Part shown: in pieces, positions 1 through 5,938 of the stretch | Layout: each line of letters starts with the position of its first letter | Numbering within the stretch: the first letter of the stretch is position 1 | Source: Muribaculaceae bacterium | GTDB lineage: Bacteria > Bacteroidota > Bacteroidia > Bacteroidales > Muribaculaceae | Direction: 5' to 3' | Length of the DNA: 12,413 nt | Assembly: GCA_009775365.1 (NCBI GenBank) | Contig: VSPM01000074.1 | Coordinates: forward strand, 1-12,413 | The notes under the pieces: generated by a model | Database searches by the model: none | What the model saw: only the letters and a program-made list of their open reading frames with translations | What the model was told of the DNA's origin: nothing | Position numbers and translations under genes: made by a program

Positions 1-288
1 GTTAAGCAAATCGCATGGCAACCATATGTGGTTATGCTTCTGAATTACTTCTTCGCACTGCCGGGTTATATTTATCTCAATGCTGTTACAGGTACCGGTG
101 CGACAAAGACAGTATTCTTTTTTCAAGTAATCACTACTGCCGCCTATTTATTCTGCTTATGGGGATTGAGCAATCTCAATGTCCGATTGGCAACTTATTG
201 GAGCGTGGAATATCTATATGTGATAATGCTTGGTATTCAATCTTTTATATATCTTAAATTATACAATTCAAAAAACAACAGGATATGA
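1..288 (+). CDS. MATE family efflux transporter, C-terminal part (5' end outside window)
   Basis: The frame is open from the first base and gives the last 95 residues of a polytopic membrane protein. Hydrophobic segments are visible at about residues 7-25, 37-57 and 68-87. The stretch FFALPGYIYLNAVTGTGATK resembles the late transmembrane helices of MATE antiporters, where a G-T-G-x-T-(K/R) motif is typical, and the short basic tail LYNSKNNRI fits a MATE C-terminus. MATE proteins expel drugs or metabolites across the inner membrane using Na+ or H+ gradients. The stop overlaps the start of the next gene as ATGA, so the two are probably translationally coupled and work as a pair. The substrate cannot be inferred. 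The family call is likely but rests on a fragment. Confidence 0.75.
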   Translation, partial: VKQIAWQPYVVMLLNYFFALPGYIYLNAVTGTGATKTVFFFQVITTAAYLFCLWGLSNLNVRLATYWSVEYLYVIMLGIQSFIYLKLYNSKNNRI

Positions 289-908
289 TGAATAAAATAT
301 ATCCCCGAAAGGGTGACACACAAACCGTTTATCTGAACGCGGTGGTCAAAGACCCGTCGATTGTGGTAGGTGATTACACAATTTATAATGATTTTATCTC
401 AGATCCTCGTCAGTTCGAGCAGAATAATGTGCTGTATCATTACCCAATTAATCATGAGCGACTGATAATTGGCAAGTTTTGTTCCATTGCCTGTGGTGTA
501 AAGTTTCTGTTCAACTGCGCCAACCATACATTAAAATCCTTGTCAACCTATACCTTCCCTCTATTTTATGAAGATTGGGAATTGGAAAAGTCAAATGTCG
601 CCTCCGCTTGGGACAACAAAGGTGACATCGTGATAGGCAATGATGTATGGATTGGTTTTGAGGCTGTCATTCTTGCCGGTGTAAAAATCGGAGATGGTGC
701 CATTATAGGAACAAGAGCAGTCGTAACCAAGGATGTTCCTCCTTACTCTATCGTTGGCGGCATACCGGCAAAAGTAATCCGCAAACGGTATAGCCCGGAT
801 ATTATTGAGCAACTACTGTCGCTTCGGTGGTGGGATTGGACAAAGGATAGAATAAAAAGAAATCTACCATTCATTATGGCTGGGAATATTGAAAACATGA
901 CAGAATAA
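285..908 (+). CDS. Vat/CatB-type xenobiotic O-acetyltransferase (hexapeptide repeat)
   Basis: This 207-residue protein has the length and layout of the xenobiotic acetyltransferases (Vat streptogramin A and CatB chloramphenicol acetyltransferases), cytosolic trimers that use acetyl-CoA. Left-handed beta-helix hexapeptides run through LIIGKFCSIA (about 60-69) and again through IVIGNDVWIGFEAVILAGVK (about 115-134). The loop CANHTLKSLSTYTFP holds the expected catalytic histidine, His81, at the place where Vat(D) has His82. The end of the repeat domain, VVTKDVPPYSIVGGIPAKVI, and the following RWWDW motif are also typical. The start is the first of two adjacent ATGs (285 or 288) and overlaps the MATE stop by 4 bp. 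An antibiotic substrate is plausible but not proven: many CatB-like members in Bacteroidales have unknown acceptors. The rteB-like gene follows after 41 bp. Confidence 0.85.
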   Translation: MMNKIYPRKGDTQTVYLNAVVKDPSIVVGDYTIYNDFISDPRQFEQNNVLYHYPINHERLIIGKFCSIACGVKFLFNCANHTLKSLSTYTFPLFYEDWELEKSNVASAWDNKGDIVIGNDVWIGFEAVILAGVKIGDGAIIGTRAVVTKDVPPYSIVGGIPAKVIRKRYSPDIIEQLLSLRWWDWTKDRIKRNLPFIMAGNIENMTE

Positions 909-949
909 TAAATATTACATATCTGTTTAACTTAATTATTTACTACACG

Positions 950-1675
950 ATGAAGACAATTCTAATTGTAGATACCTCCGAATCTGACCGTCGGCTCATG
1001 GCGGGCTTGCTTGTCAAGTCCGGCTATGAGCCGATTGCCGTCGAGACGATGGAGGCAGCAAAAGACGAGGTGGCGAAATTGCCACCGGGAGCAGTGATTG
1101 TCACGGCGATTAAATTCGTCCGTGGCACAGCACAGGAGTTAATCAACTGGCAGAAGACGGAGGGATACGGATTCCCCGTAGTCTCCATAGTGGACAATCT
1201 CAACCCATTGGATATTGCCGATGTGATGAAAGACGGCGGTGCCGTCAACATCATTCAGCGTCCGGCAATGGACAAGCAGCTTGTCGAAACAGTGGGCAGG
1301 TATGCAAGACCGGGCAGAACAATGCTGTTGCTCCATGACGAGCTTATCCCACGCCAAAGCGAGGCATTTGCCGTGATTGAGCGGGCAATAAGAAATATTG
1401 CCGCGACGGATGTCAATGCCGTCATCTTCGGCGAATGCGGTTCAGGGAAAGAGCAGATTGCAAAAGAGATTTACAGGCTCAGTTCGCGGTCACAAAAGCC
1501 ATGCATCGTCATAGAAGCCGGCGGCGCGGCTCTGGTTGGCAACCACGACCCTGCAAATCTGCGTAGCGAAGTGCTAAACCGGATGGAAGGATACTTCAAA
1601 ATAGCAAAGACTGCGGTTGTAGTGGTAACTAAAATCGTCGTTTACTGTTTACCTTTCACTGCAACATACTGTTGA
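950..1675 (+). CDS. rteB: RteB-like sigma-54-type regulator of a conjugative element, truncated
   Basis: The N-terminal half matches the RteB regulators that control transfer of CTnDOT-family elements. Residues 1-118 form a receiver-like domain (MKTILIVDTSESDRRLMAGL onward). A linker follows, then the start of a sigma-54 activator AAA+ domain with Walker A GECGSGKE at 161-168. The similarity stops after YFKIAK (residue 220). Normal family members continue there with a G-G-T-L-x-L-D type Walker B region, a GAFTGA-type loop and a C-terminal HTH, all absent here. The last 21 residues (TAVVVV onward) are foreign read-through. The site aligned with the phosphoacceptor Asp reads VIVTA, so the receiver is probably not phosphorylated at the usual place, and the acidic pair is D8-T9. 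The product cannot be a working ATPase. No rteA lies between it and the acetyltransferase. Confidence 0.8.
   Translation: MKTILIVDTSESDRRLMAGLLVKSGYEPIAVETMEAAKDEVAKLPPGAVIVTAIKFVRGTAQELINWQKTEGYGFPVVSIVDNLNPLDIADVMKDGGAVNIIQRPAMDKQLVETVGRYARPGRTMLLLHDELIPRQSEAFAVIERAIRNIAATDVNAVIFGECGSGKEQIAKEIYRLSSRSQKPCIVIEAGGAALVGNHDPANLRSEVLNRMEGYFKIAKTAVVVVTKIVVYCLPFTATYC
1610..1641. other. Recombination scar between rteB fragment and AlbA_2-type remnant
   Basis: RteB-like coding on the + strand loses its family similarity after the AAG at 1607-1609. From 1644 back to 1642 lies the stop codon of an oppositely oriented gene remnant. The 30-odd bases between belong to neither recognisable gene. I see no direct repeat or inverted repeat at the join, so I cannot name the recombinase. 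The position is inferred from loss of protein similarity and is good to perhaps 10 bases. Confidence 0.6.
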
Positions 1676-2049
1676 TTACCGCTTGTTCGCTTATCTGGTT
1701 CAGTCATTGCAATAGCTCCTTACGCAAGTAAAGGGTTAATGTATCCCTCGATAAAACTCTTCCTATCTTTCAAGCCTATATGTTCCATCATGTCGGTCAA
1801 CGATCTTGGCTCACGGCAGAACTCCAGCAACATTTTAACTCGCTGTTTCTTACGAATAGTCTTATTAGCATCTTGTGGGGCATCTTGTGGGGTAGTTGTT
1901 TTTTCCTCATTATTAAGTGCTAATGTAAGGACTACATAATCCGGTCGAGTTCCTTCCTCCACAGTTGGTGTTGGAAGATTAAGATATTCCCAACCACCTA
2001 CAATTTTATCAACACCGCTTTCGGCAGATTCTTTATAAATTAAACTGTT
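1642..2049 (-). pseudogene. Winged-helix C-terminal remnant of an AlbA_2/Schlafen-like DNA-binding protein
   Basis: On the - strand one frame is open from 2049 to 1723 and gives a region around KIVGGWEYLNLPTP, a linker PQDAPQDANKTIRKKQR, and a winged-helix-like end MLLEFCREPRSLTDMMEHIG, KDRKSFIEGYINPLLA. A TAA stop at 1722-1720 interrupts it. The same frame then continues for 25 codons (GAIAMTEPDKRTSGNQQYVA...) to a second stop at 1644-1642. This tail is the family's expected ending (compare NPLLxxG-x-I/L-x-M-T-x-P-D-K-P-T-S-x-x-Q-K-Y), so the first stop is a nonsense mutation, not the natural end. The N-terminal AlbA_2 ATP-binding-like domain is missing, and an upstream in-frame stop sits at 2052-2050. 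The fragment has no credible start: the first alternative start codon is a GTG at 1962. It is a dead remnant. Confidence 0.7.
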
Positions 2050-2117
2050 TTAGAGTTGACAAAATTATGAAATATTCCTTTTCAAGAACATTGTAGGTTA
2101 CATGACCACTACATGAA

Positions 2118-2849
2118 TTACAAGTAGGAATCTCTCTGATAATAAGTTATATAGATATTTGAATGTATACTATGATGTGAACGGTTCGTTCCGTCAGGGG
2201 TTCTAACCTTTATTAAGCCCTGAGATAGAGCTTCCCTCCTTTGAAGTCTCAGACCATGTTTTGTATGCAGATAAGATGATAGTTGTGCGGATGTCTGATA
2301 TTCTATACTACTTGTCGTATCGAAGTCAAAACGCCAAGGTTCGATACCCATCGTCAAAAGGTACTTTGTTACAGACGCTCTGTTCAATGGCTTTGATAAC
2401 ATTGGTTGCGCCCAAAATTTTTCTAACCGCTGGTTGAGCATATCACACACTTTTCCGACCGGGACAAGAGTATTTACTATCCCTGTATTTTTACTGACTC
2501 CGGTCAAGTAGTCGGCTCTTATGAGTTTTGCGCCCACTTTTACAGTTACAAACATCTCGACATGCAGAAACGGTATAATATCATACTTCATTTTTGCTGG
2601 TATCAGATATTCGAGTCTGTCGTCATATATCCTTGCAAGCGGTTTTTGCATTGCTCTCAATATCAGCCAGACAGATCCAATAATAACAGCATAAGAAAAG
2701 AAGACAACTCCGAGATAGCCGATGAATTTTTCTATACCCGCACGAGGATGTATAGTCATGAGGTAACAACCCATGACAAGCAATAATCCGGCAAGTATAA
2801 TGCCAATTACCCGCCAGATACTCGGATATATGTCAGTTCGATTATTCAT
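2118..2849 (-). CDS. STM3941-like two-span membrane protein with extended C-terminus
   Basis: The 243-residue product has two hydrophobic segments near the N-terminus (about 11-31 and 42-64). A soluble PH-like region follows, with LARIYDDRLEYLIPAKMKYD, IIPFLHVEMF and later ADYLTGVSK, ending near the helix VGKVCDMLNQRLEKFW. Two N-terminal helices followed by this pattern recall STM3941-family proteins, a group I place here by resemblance only. About 95 further residues after KFWAQP are basic and match nothing I recognise; they may be a genuine extension or 3' sequence recruited at the junction with the remnant downstream. The ATG overlaps the DUF2750-like stop as ATGA, so it is the last gene of the four-gene P2 operon. 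A role as a small immunity-type protein is only a guess from its neighbours. Confidence 0.5.
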   Translation of the reverse strand: MNNRTDIYPSIWRVIGIILAGLLLVMGCYLMTIHPRAGIEKFIGYLGVVFFSYAVIIGSVWLILRAMQKPLARIYDDRLEYLIPAKMKYDIIPFLHVEMFVTVKVGAKLIRADYLTGVSKNTGIVNTLVPVGKVCDMLNQRLEKFWAQPMLSKPLNRASVTKYLLTMGIEPWRFDFDTTSSIEYQTSAQLSSYLHTKHGLRLQRREALSQGLIKVRTPDGTNRSHHSIHSNIYITYYQRDSYL

Positions 2850-3241
2850 TGGTAATTTTCAAGTTCAACTGATAAGTCTTCAGCAAAGGTATTTACGCTA
2901 ATTATTTTGCCATAGTCATTTGCAGTGATCGGAAAAACTCCTATTGATATTCCCGTTTCACAAAGATAATCAACAAGTTTGTCGGAAAAATCTTCAAGAT
3001 TCAATTTTGAGCAATTATATTTATGTCCGTTGCTCATGCTTGACACAAACTTCTCCGCATACTCCTTAAATGTCCACACGGGAAACAGTCTTGTGTCTCC
3101 ATCCTGAATACACATATAGCTATCATCATATGACATATACCATAGACAACCGCTGTCCGCAATCCTTTTCAGCGAGTAACTGTATCTGACTTCCGGTGAT
3201 TGAGCCAATATACTGCTTATTTCTTTATCGGTCAGCTTCAT
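2846..3241 (-). CDS. DUF2750-like small cytosolic protein
   Basis: This 131-residue soluble protein has no signal peptide or membrane span. The pattern RYSYSLKRIADSGCLWYMSYDD (about 19-40), TRLFPVWTFKEYAEKF (about 50-65), LNLEDFSDKLVDYL and SIGVFPITANDYGKIISVNT matches the layout of DUF2750 proteins. In these, an F-x-K-R-V-A-D block is followed by L-P-L-W-P-x-x-E-Y-A and a late V-x-V-F-P. No catalytic residues are evident. Members of this family occur singly in many genomes and, as I recall, sometimes beside polymorphic toxins as presumed immunity or accessory proteins; biochemical function is unknown. The ATG lies inside the end of the MORN-like gene (17-bp overlap) and the stop overlaps the next ATG by 4 bp, so expression is tightly coupled. 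Confidence 0.6.
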   Translation of the reverse strand: MKLTDKEISSILAQSPEVRYSYSLKRIADSGCLWYMSYDDSYMCIQDGDTRLFPVWTFKEYAEKFVSSMSNGHKYNCSKLNLEDFSDKLVDYLCETGISIGVFPITANDYGKIISVNTFAEDLSVELENYQ

Positions 3242-3572
3242 ATATCAATTTGTCGTTTTCTTTATAATTCCAAAACTTATGGTAGCAGTTGCCTTCCTGA
3301 TCATAGTATTTCCATTCGCCGAATGGGTTACTGAAATCATCTTCCGGGTCATCAAAGTATGCAACCCTGCCCTCACATCGTATACTGCCATCGTTGTATA
3401 GATAACGAATATATGCGATAGAATCAGGCTGTCCGGTATAATCGCCAATCGGGCATATCCGTGACCGATTAAAGGATATGCTGTCTATCAATGGAGGAAC
3501 ATTGTAATTCTGTTCAAATTTAGAAATTCTGTTTATTGCAGCTATCGTGTCTGCGTTTACAGGATCAGGCAA
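3225..3572 (-). CDS. MORN/YwqK-like protein with a non-ATG start
   Basis: The C-terminal half reads YIRYLYNDGSIRCEGRVAYF, then FGEWKYYDQEGNCYHKFWNY. This is the G-x-W-x-x-Y-x-x-x-G-x pattern of MORN-like repeats in the YwqK family. The frame contains no ATG or GTG: an in-frame TGA lies five codons upstream of a TTG at 3572, so the only conventional candidate is that TTG, inside the last 16 bases of the previous gene. It may be a genuine TTG start with translational coupling, or the gene may have lost its proper 5' end and signal peptide by a frameshift or deletion near 3570. It overlaps the DUF2750-like gene by 17 bp. YwqK-like proteins are often labelled antitoxins by homology, but function here is unproven. 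Confidence 0.5.
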   Translation of the reverse strand: MPDPVNADTIAAINRISKFEQNYNVPPLIDSISFNRSRICPIGDYTGQPDSIAYIRYLYNDGSIRCEGRVAYFDDPEDDFSNPFGEWKYYDQEGNCYHKFWNYKENDKLIYEADR

Positions 3573-3934
3573 ATATCTGGCTCTTCAGTCCAGCAGTGAT
3601 TATGATACTGCGTGAGAACACCATCCTCAGAGGTATATTCAACAACGTATTCTTTGTTGTTTAACTTGATATAGTCAAATATAATTCCGTTGTAATAATA
3701 TCCTCCACCGCCTGTCTGCTTGAAGCCAACTTCCGACATCGATTCGGGCAAATGTCCGTTTGCCGATCGGAAAGAGTCTATGCGCTCGATTATTTTATCT
3801 CTGTTCTCAAGCTCTCGATCTCTTCTTTCCGCCACATTATATCCCATCAGATAAGAGGCAACAATAATCAATCCGACAACAAGAACGAAGCCGACAGCGA
3901 TGGAATATGCTATTATTCTGCCTGACCTTTTCAT
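3557..3934 (-). CDS. Single-span, pseudopilin-like exported protein
   Basis: The product is 125 residues: a basic start MKRSGR, one membrane span (about 7-29), then a coiled stretch and a small extracytoplasmic domain. IIERIDSFRSANGHLPESMS followed by GFKQTGGGGYYYNG and NKEYVVEYTSEDG resembles the pseudopilin-like (type II secretion G-like) proteins that are common and uncharacterised in Bacteroidetes. I chose the ATG at 3934 instead of the upstream ATG at 3982, because AAAGGAG (3948-3942) lies 7 bases before it and the upstream ATG falls inside the loop of a leader hairpin. The translation start closely resembles that of the 180-residue gene at 5762 (see findings). It is the first gene of the P2 operon. 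Function is unknown. Confidence 0.65.
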   Translation of the reverse strand: MKRSGRIIAYSIAVGFVLVVGLIIVASYLMGYNVAERRDRELENRDKIIERIDSFRSANGHLPESMSEVGFKQTGGGGYYYNGIIFDYIKLNNKEYVVEYTSEDGVLTQYHNHCWTEEPDICLIL

Positions 3935-3968
3935 GGCTTGACTCCTTTCAGGCAGAGCAAGAACAAAA

Positions 3969-4005
3969 GGCTTTGCGCCCATAGGTTATTAGAGAGGGCA
4001 AAGCC
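3969..4005 (-). promoter_or_regulatory. Leader hairpin upstream of the P2 operon (possible attenuator)
   Basis: In the transcript direction GGCTTTGC (4005-3998) and GCAAAGCC (3976-3969) form a perfect 8-bp stem with a 21-base loop, followed by TTTTGTTCTTG. It sits between the P2 -7 box and the first start codon. The stem plus short T-rich run resembles a weak intrinsic terminator, so attenuation is possible. The T run is interrupted and the loop is long, so it might only stabilise the leader. Confidence 0.4.
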
Positions 4006-4042
4006 AACACACAAAATCAATATTGTATAGAGTGCTGCCATA

Positions 4043-4090
4043 CGCAAAATTAGCGAAAATAATCGACATTGGATGTGACAAATGTCACAT
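4043..4090 (-). promoter_or_regulatory. Promoter P2 with a CRP/FNR-type palindrome
   Basis: TAATTTTG (4052-4045, - strand) matches the Bacteroidetes -7 element TAnnTTTG exactly. Centred about 33 bp upstream of that box is the perfect palindrome ATGTGACAAATGTCACAT (4073-4090), which fits the TGTGA-N6-TCACA site of the CRP/FNR family. Its centre lies about 40 bp before the likely start of transcription, a classic spacing for activation by such factors. No clear -33 TTTG is seen at standard spacing. Positions 4043-4084 repeat at 8323-8364 with two mismatches. The promoter begins 22 bp after the stop of the upstream operon, with no terminator between. Confidence 0.6.
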
Positions 4091-4111
4091 TTAGAACAAC
4101 AAACACTGCTC

Positions 4112-5230
4112 TTAATGATTTGGACTCACGGTGGTGATGCGCTTCAATCCCATTGCTGAATAATTCTTGCGATATTTGGAATTGGTATCATAATCGAGTA
4201 ACTCATGAATCAGAATAACGGCGTCATTTTTTGTAGGCTTTTTGATTGAGGAGTATGGCGCATATATGTTGAGCCGTCCTGCTGAATCCACTGCATAATA
4301 AATCTCATCAGTGTAAAACTTGTAGCAAGAGCTGTCGTCCAATGCCGATTGGTTCGGCATGATTGAAATACATTCGTGATTTCCTAAAAAGCCTCCGGGC
4401 TTGACATTGACATACCAATCCCGACCTTTCGCCTTGATTATTTCCGTATGACACTTTGATTTCTCAAGAAACTCCTCCTTACCGGGGAAATCCAGCGACC
4501 CGAAAGCACCACTGCCATACTCAAAAACAGTGGAATCGTTAAAGACAATTAGATTTCCCTTTGAGTTCAGACTGTCTTGTTGTTCAAGCGACAAAGGATG
4601 GTCGTAAAACCTGAACGAGTACATTCCCATTCCGATACGTCGGAATAACAATCTTGAATAACTGGAATTTGAATAGTTGTTGACATCTATGCCTATACAG
4701 CCGCAGAAATCTTCTAAAAGCCGTTTAAGTTCCTTCATATCCCGCTCGCTTAGAATATCGGATTGTGGAACCGTACCATTCTTAATTTCTACATACAGCC
4801 CGGTACTGTCGGGCAGCAAGTTCTTATATTGTGCTACGGTGCTCCTCATCCAAAAGGCATTCTCACCACGGCAATATTGAGCCATGATAAAGGCATCGCA
4901 TTTGCGCGTCGGCTGATTGGCGAAGTAAATCACGGCACCGCACATCAGCAAATCGACTATATGAAACCAAAGCAATATTTTATCTGTTTTGGTTCGATGT
5001 CTGACAGCCTTTATAAATGAATATAGCCAGAATCCGGTGATGGGAATAGTTACAAAGAATATCACCAATGCCGAGACTATCATCAGCGAGAACCAAAGAT
5101 CATCTGTGTCCGCCGAAGCAATCATCAATACGAGCAACCATAGCGTTACCAAGGTTACAGCTACAATACGCATGAATCTGATGAATCGCTGTCGTTTATT
5201 CATCGGTTGTCTTATTCCGTTATTCTCCAT
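4112..5230 (-). CDS. Three-span membrane protein with large exported domain, unknown
   Basis: The product is 372 residues. Hydrophobic segments at about 20-39, 47-73 and 84-104 follow a basic N-terminus (MNKRQRFIRF), and the remaining 265 or so residues are soluble. This domain contains several Cys residues (the CRGENAF, CGCIGID and KSKCHTE areas) and strand-like pieces, for example SGLxV-type LYVEIKNGTVPQSD. I recognise no family. The ATG at 5230 lies within the last 11 bases of the previous gene (ATGGAGAATAA). An ATG at 5203 would also leave the spans intact, so the exact start is uncertain. It is the last gene of the P1 operon. With three spans and a positive N-terminus inside, the soluble domain should face the periplasm. 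Confidence 0.7.
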   Translation of the reverse strand: MENNGIRQPMNKRQRFIRFMRIVAVTLVTLWLLVLMIASADTDDLWFSLMIVSALVIFFVTIPITGFWLYSFIKAVRHRTKTDKILLWFHIVDLLMCGAVIYFANQPTRKCDAFIMAQYCRGENAFWMRSTVAQYKNLLPDSTGLYVEIKNGTVPQSDILSERDMKELKRLLEDFCGCIGIDVNNYSNSSYSRLLFRRIGMGMYSFRFYDHPLSLEQQDSLNSKGNLIVFNDSTVFEYGSGAFGSLDFPGKEEFLEKSKCHTEIIKAKGRDWYVNVKPGGFLGNHECISIMPNQSALDDSSCYKFYTDEIYYAVDSAGRLNIYAPYSSIKKPTKNDAVILIHELLDYDTNSKYRKNYSAMGLKRITTVSPNH

Positions 5231-5762
5231 ACTTAATGTTGTGGTTTAGTGCATATTGTTTAGCTTTCTCTTCATCAAACGAATCATCGAGTGGTAAAAC
5301 AGCCACTCCTTCTTCAGACGTTTCTACGTTGTAGAAATCTCCGTAAATCACAATTGCCCCTAATGAATCAATCGGTATCATGGATTTTGGACGTACAAAC
5401 TTATATCGCCATTTCTCAACTTCAAGCAGGCCCCTCTTCTCATAAAGAATGGCACTGTTGAAACCTATAATATCCGACGGCTCCTTCATAATGTACTTGT
5501 CTGTTTCGCAATATACAGAATCGTATGTTATGAAAGTTCCAATAATTCCGAATACCGATAACCCGATCCAACAAAATGAGTATATTTTTGATAAAGAATT
5601 ATCGCGTATAAAGTAGAAGGCCATACCGGACAACGCAGCTCCCCAAAACAATAAATATCCTAAATGCCAACGAAGTTGTACCCCAGCAATTATCATGCAG
5701 AGTAACAAAGCAAGCATGATCGCATGGAATCCGACCAACAATATTTTCTGCCACCGTTTCAT
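5220..5762 (-). CDS. Three-span membrane protein, unknown
   Basis: From ATG 5762 the product is 180 residues. It begins MKRWQKILLVGFHAIMLALL and has spans at about 6-28, 33-52 and 60-79, then a soluble C-terminal domain with PKSMIPIDSLGAIVIYGDFY and a Glu/Asp-rich end (LDDSFDEEKAKQYALNHN). No family is recognised. I chose this start because the ATG overlaps the TGA of the 58-residue gene (ATGA) and GAAAGGAGG lies just upstream; a longer reading from 5807 would run through the small gene in another frame. The stop overlaps the next gene by 11 bp. Topology suggests the soluble part lies outside the cytoplasm, as in its downstream neighbour, and the two may form a complex. That is inference. Confidence 0.7.
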   Translation of the reverse strand: MKRWQKILLVGFHAIMLALLLCMIIAGVQLRWHLGYLLFWGAALSGMAFYFIRDNSLSKIYSFCWIGLSVFGIIGTFITYDSVYCETDKYIMKEPSDIIGFNSAILYEKRGLLEVEKWRYKFVRPKSMIPIDSLGAIVIYGDFYNVETSEEGVAVLPLDDSFDEEKAKQYALNHNIKYGE

Positions 5763-5935
5763 TGCTTGCCTCCTTTCCGATTGATGAGCCAGAGAAGTCC
5801 GCCCCAAAACAGCACGTTCGCACCGACCAACATGATATTGGTCAGTGTGTCGGGGGAGTCGAAACAGAATATCAGGCTGAACATGAATAAGAACATGACC
5901 GCCGCCGACGCTATGAATTTGCCAATCTGATCCAT
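5759..5935 (-). CDS. 58-residue two-span membrane miniprotein
   Basis: This gene is easily missed because of its size. It starts at ATG 5935, only 3 bp after the TAG of the upstream gene (TAG-CCT-ATG), and its TGA overlaps the next ATG as ATGA, exactly the spacing of a real operon member. The product begins MDQIGKFIASAAVMFLFMFS. One hydrophobic helix covers about 7-25 and a second about 32-51 (TNIMLVGANVLFWGGLLWLI), with a short FDSPDTLT loop between and a basic tail NRKGGKQ. Both ends should be cytoplasmic. I know no family; it could be a small subunit or modulator of the adjacent membrane proteins. Confidence 0.7.
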   Translation of the reverse strand: MDQIGKFIASAAVMFLFMFSLIFCFDSPDTLTNIMLVGANVLFWGGLLWLINRKGGKQ

Positions 5936-5938
5936 AGG

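Noticed and set aside
3935..3982. Upstream ATG at 3982 that would extend the pseudopilin-like protein by 16 residues
   Set aside because: It lies in the leader hairpin loop and would put a non-hydrophobic stretch before the membrane span; the ATG at 3934 has an AAAGGAG at proper distance.
5763..5807. Extension of the 180-residue membrane protein to a start at 5807
   Set aside because: This stretch is already coding for the 58-residue protein in another frame, and the ATGA overlap points to 5762.
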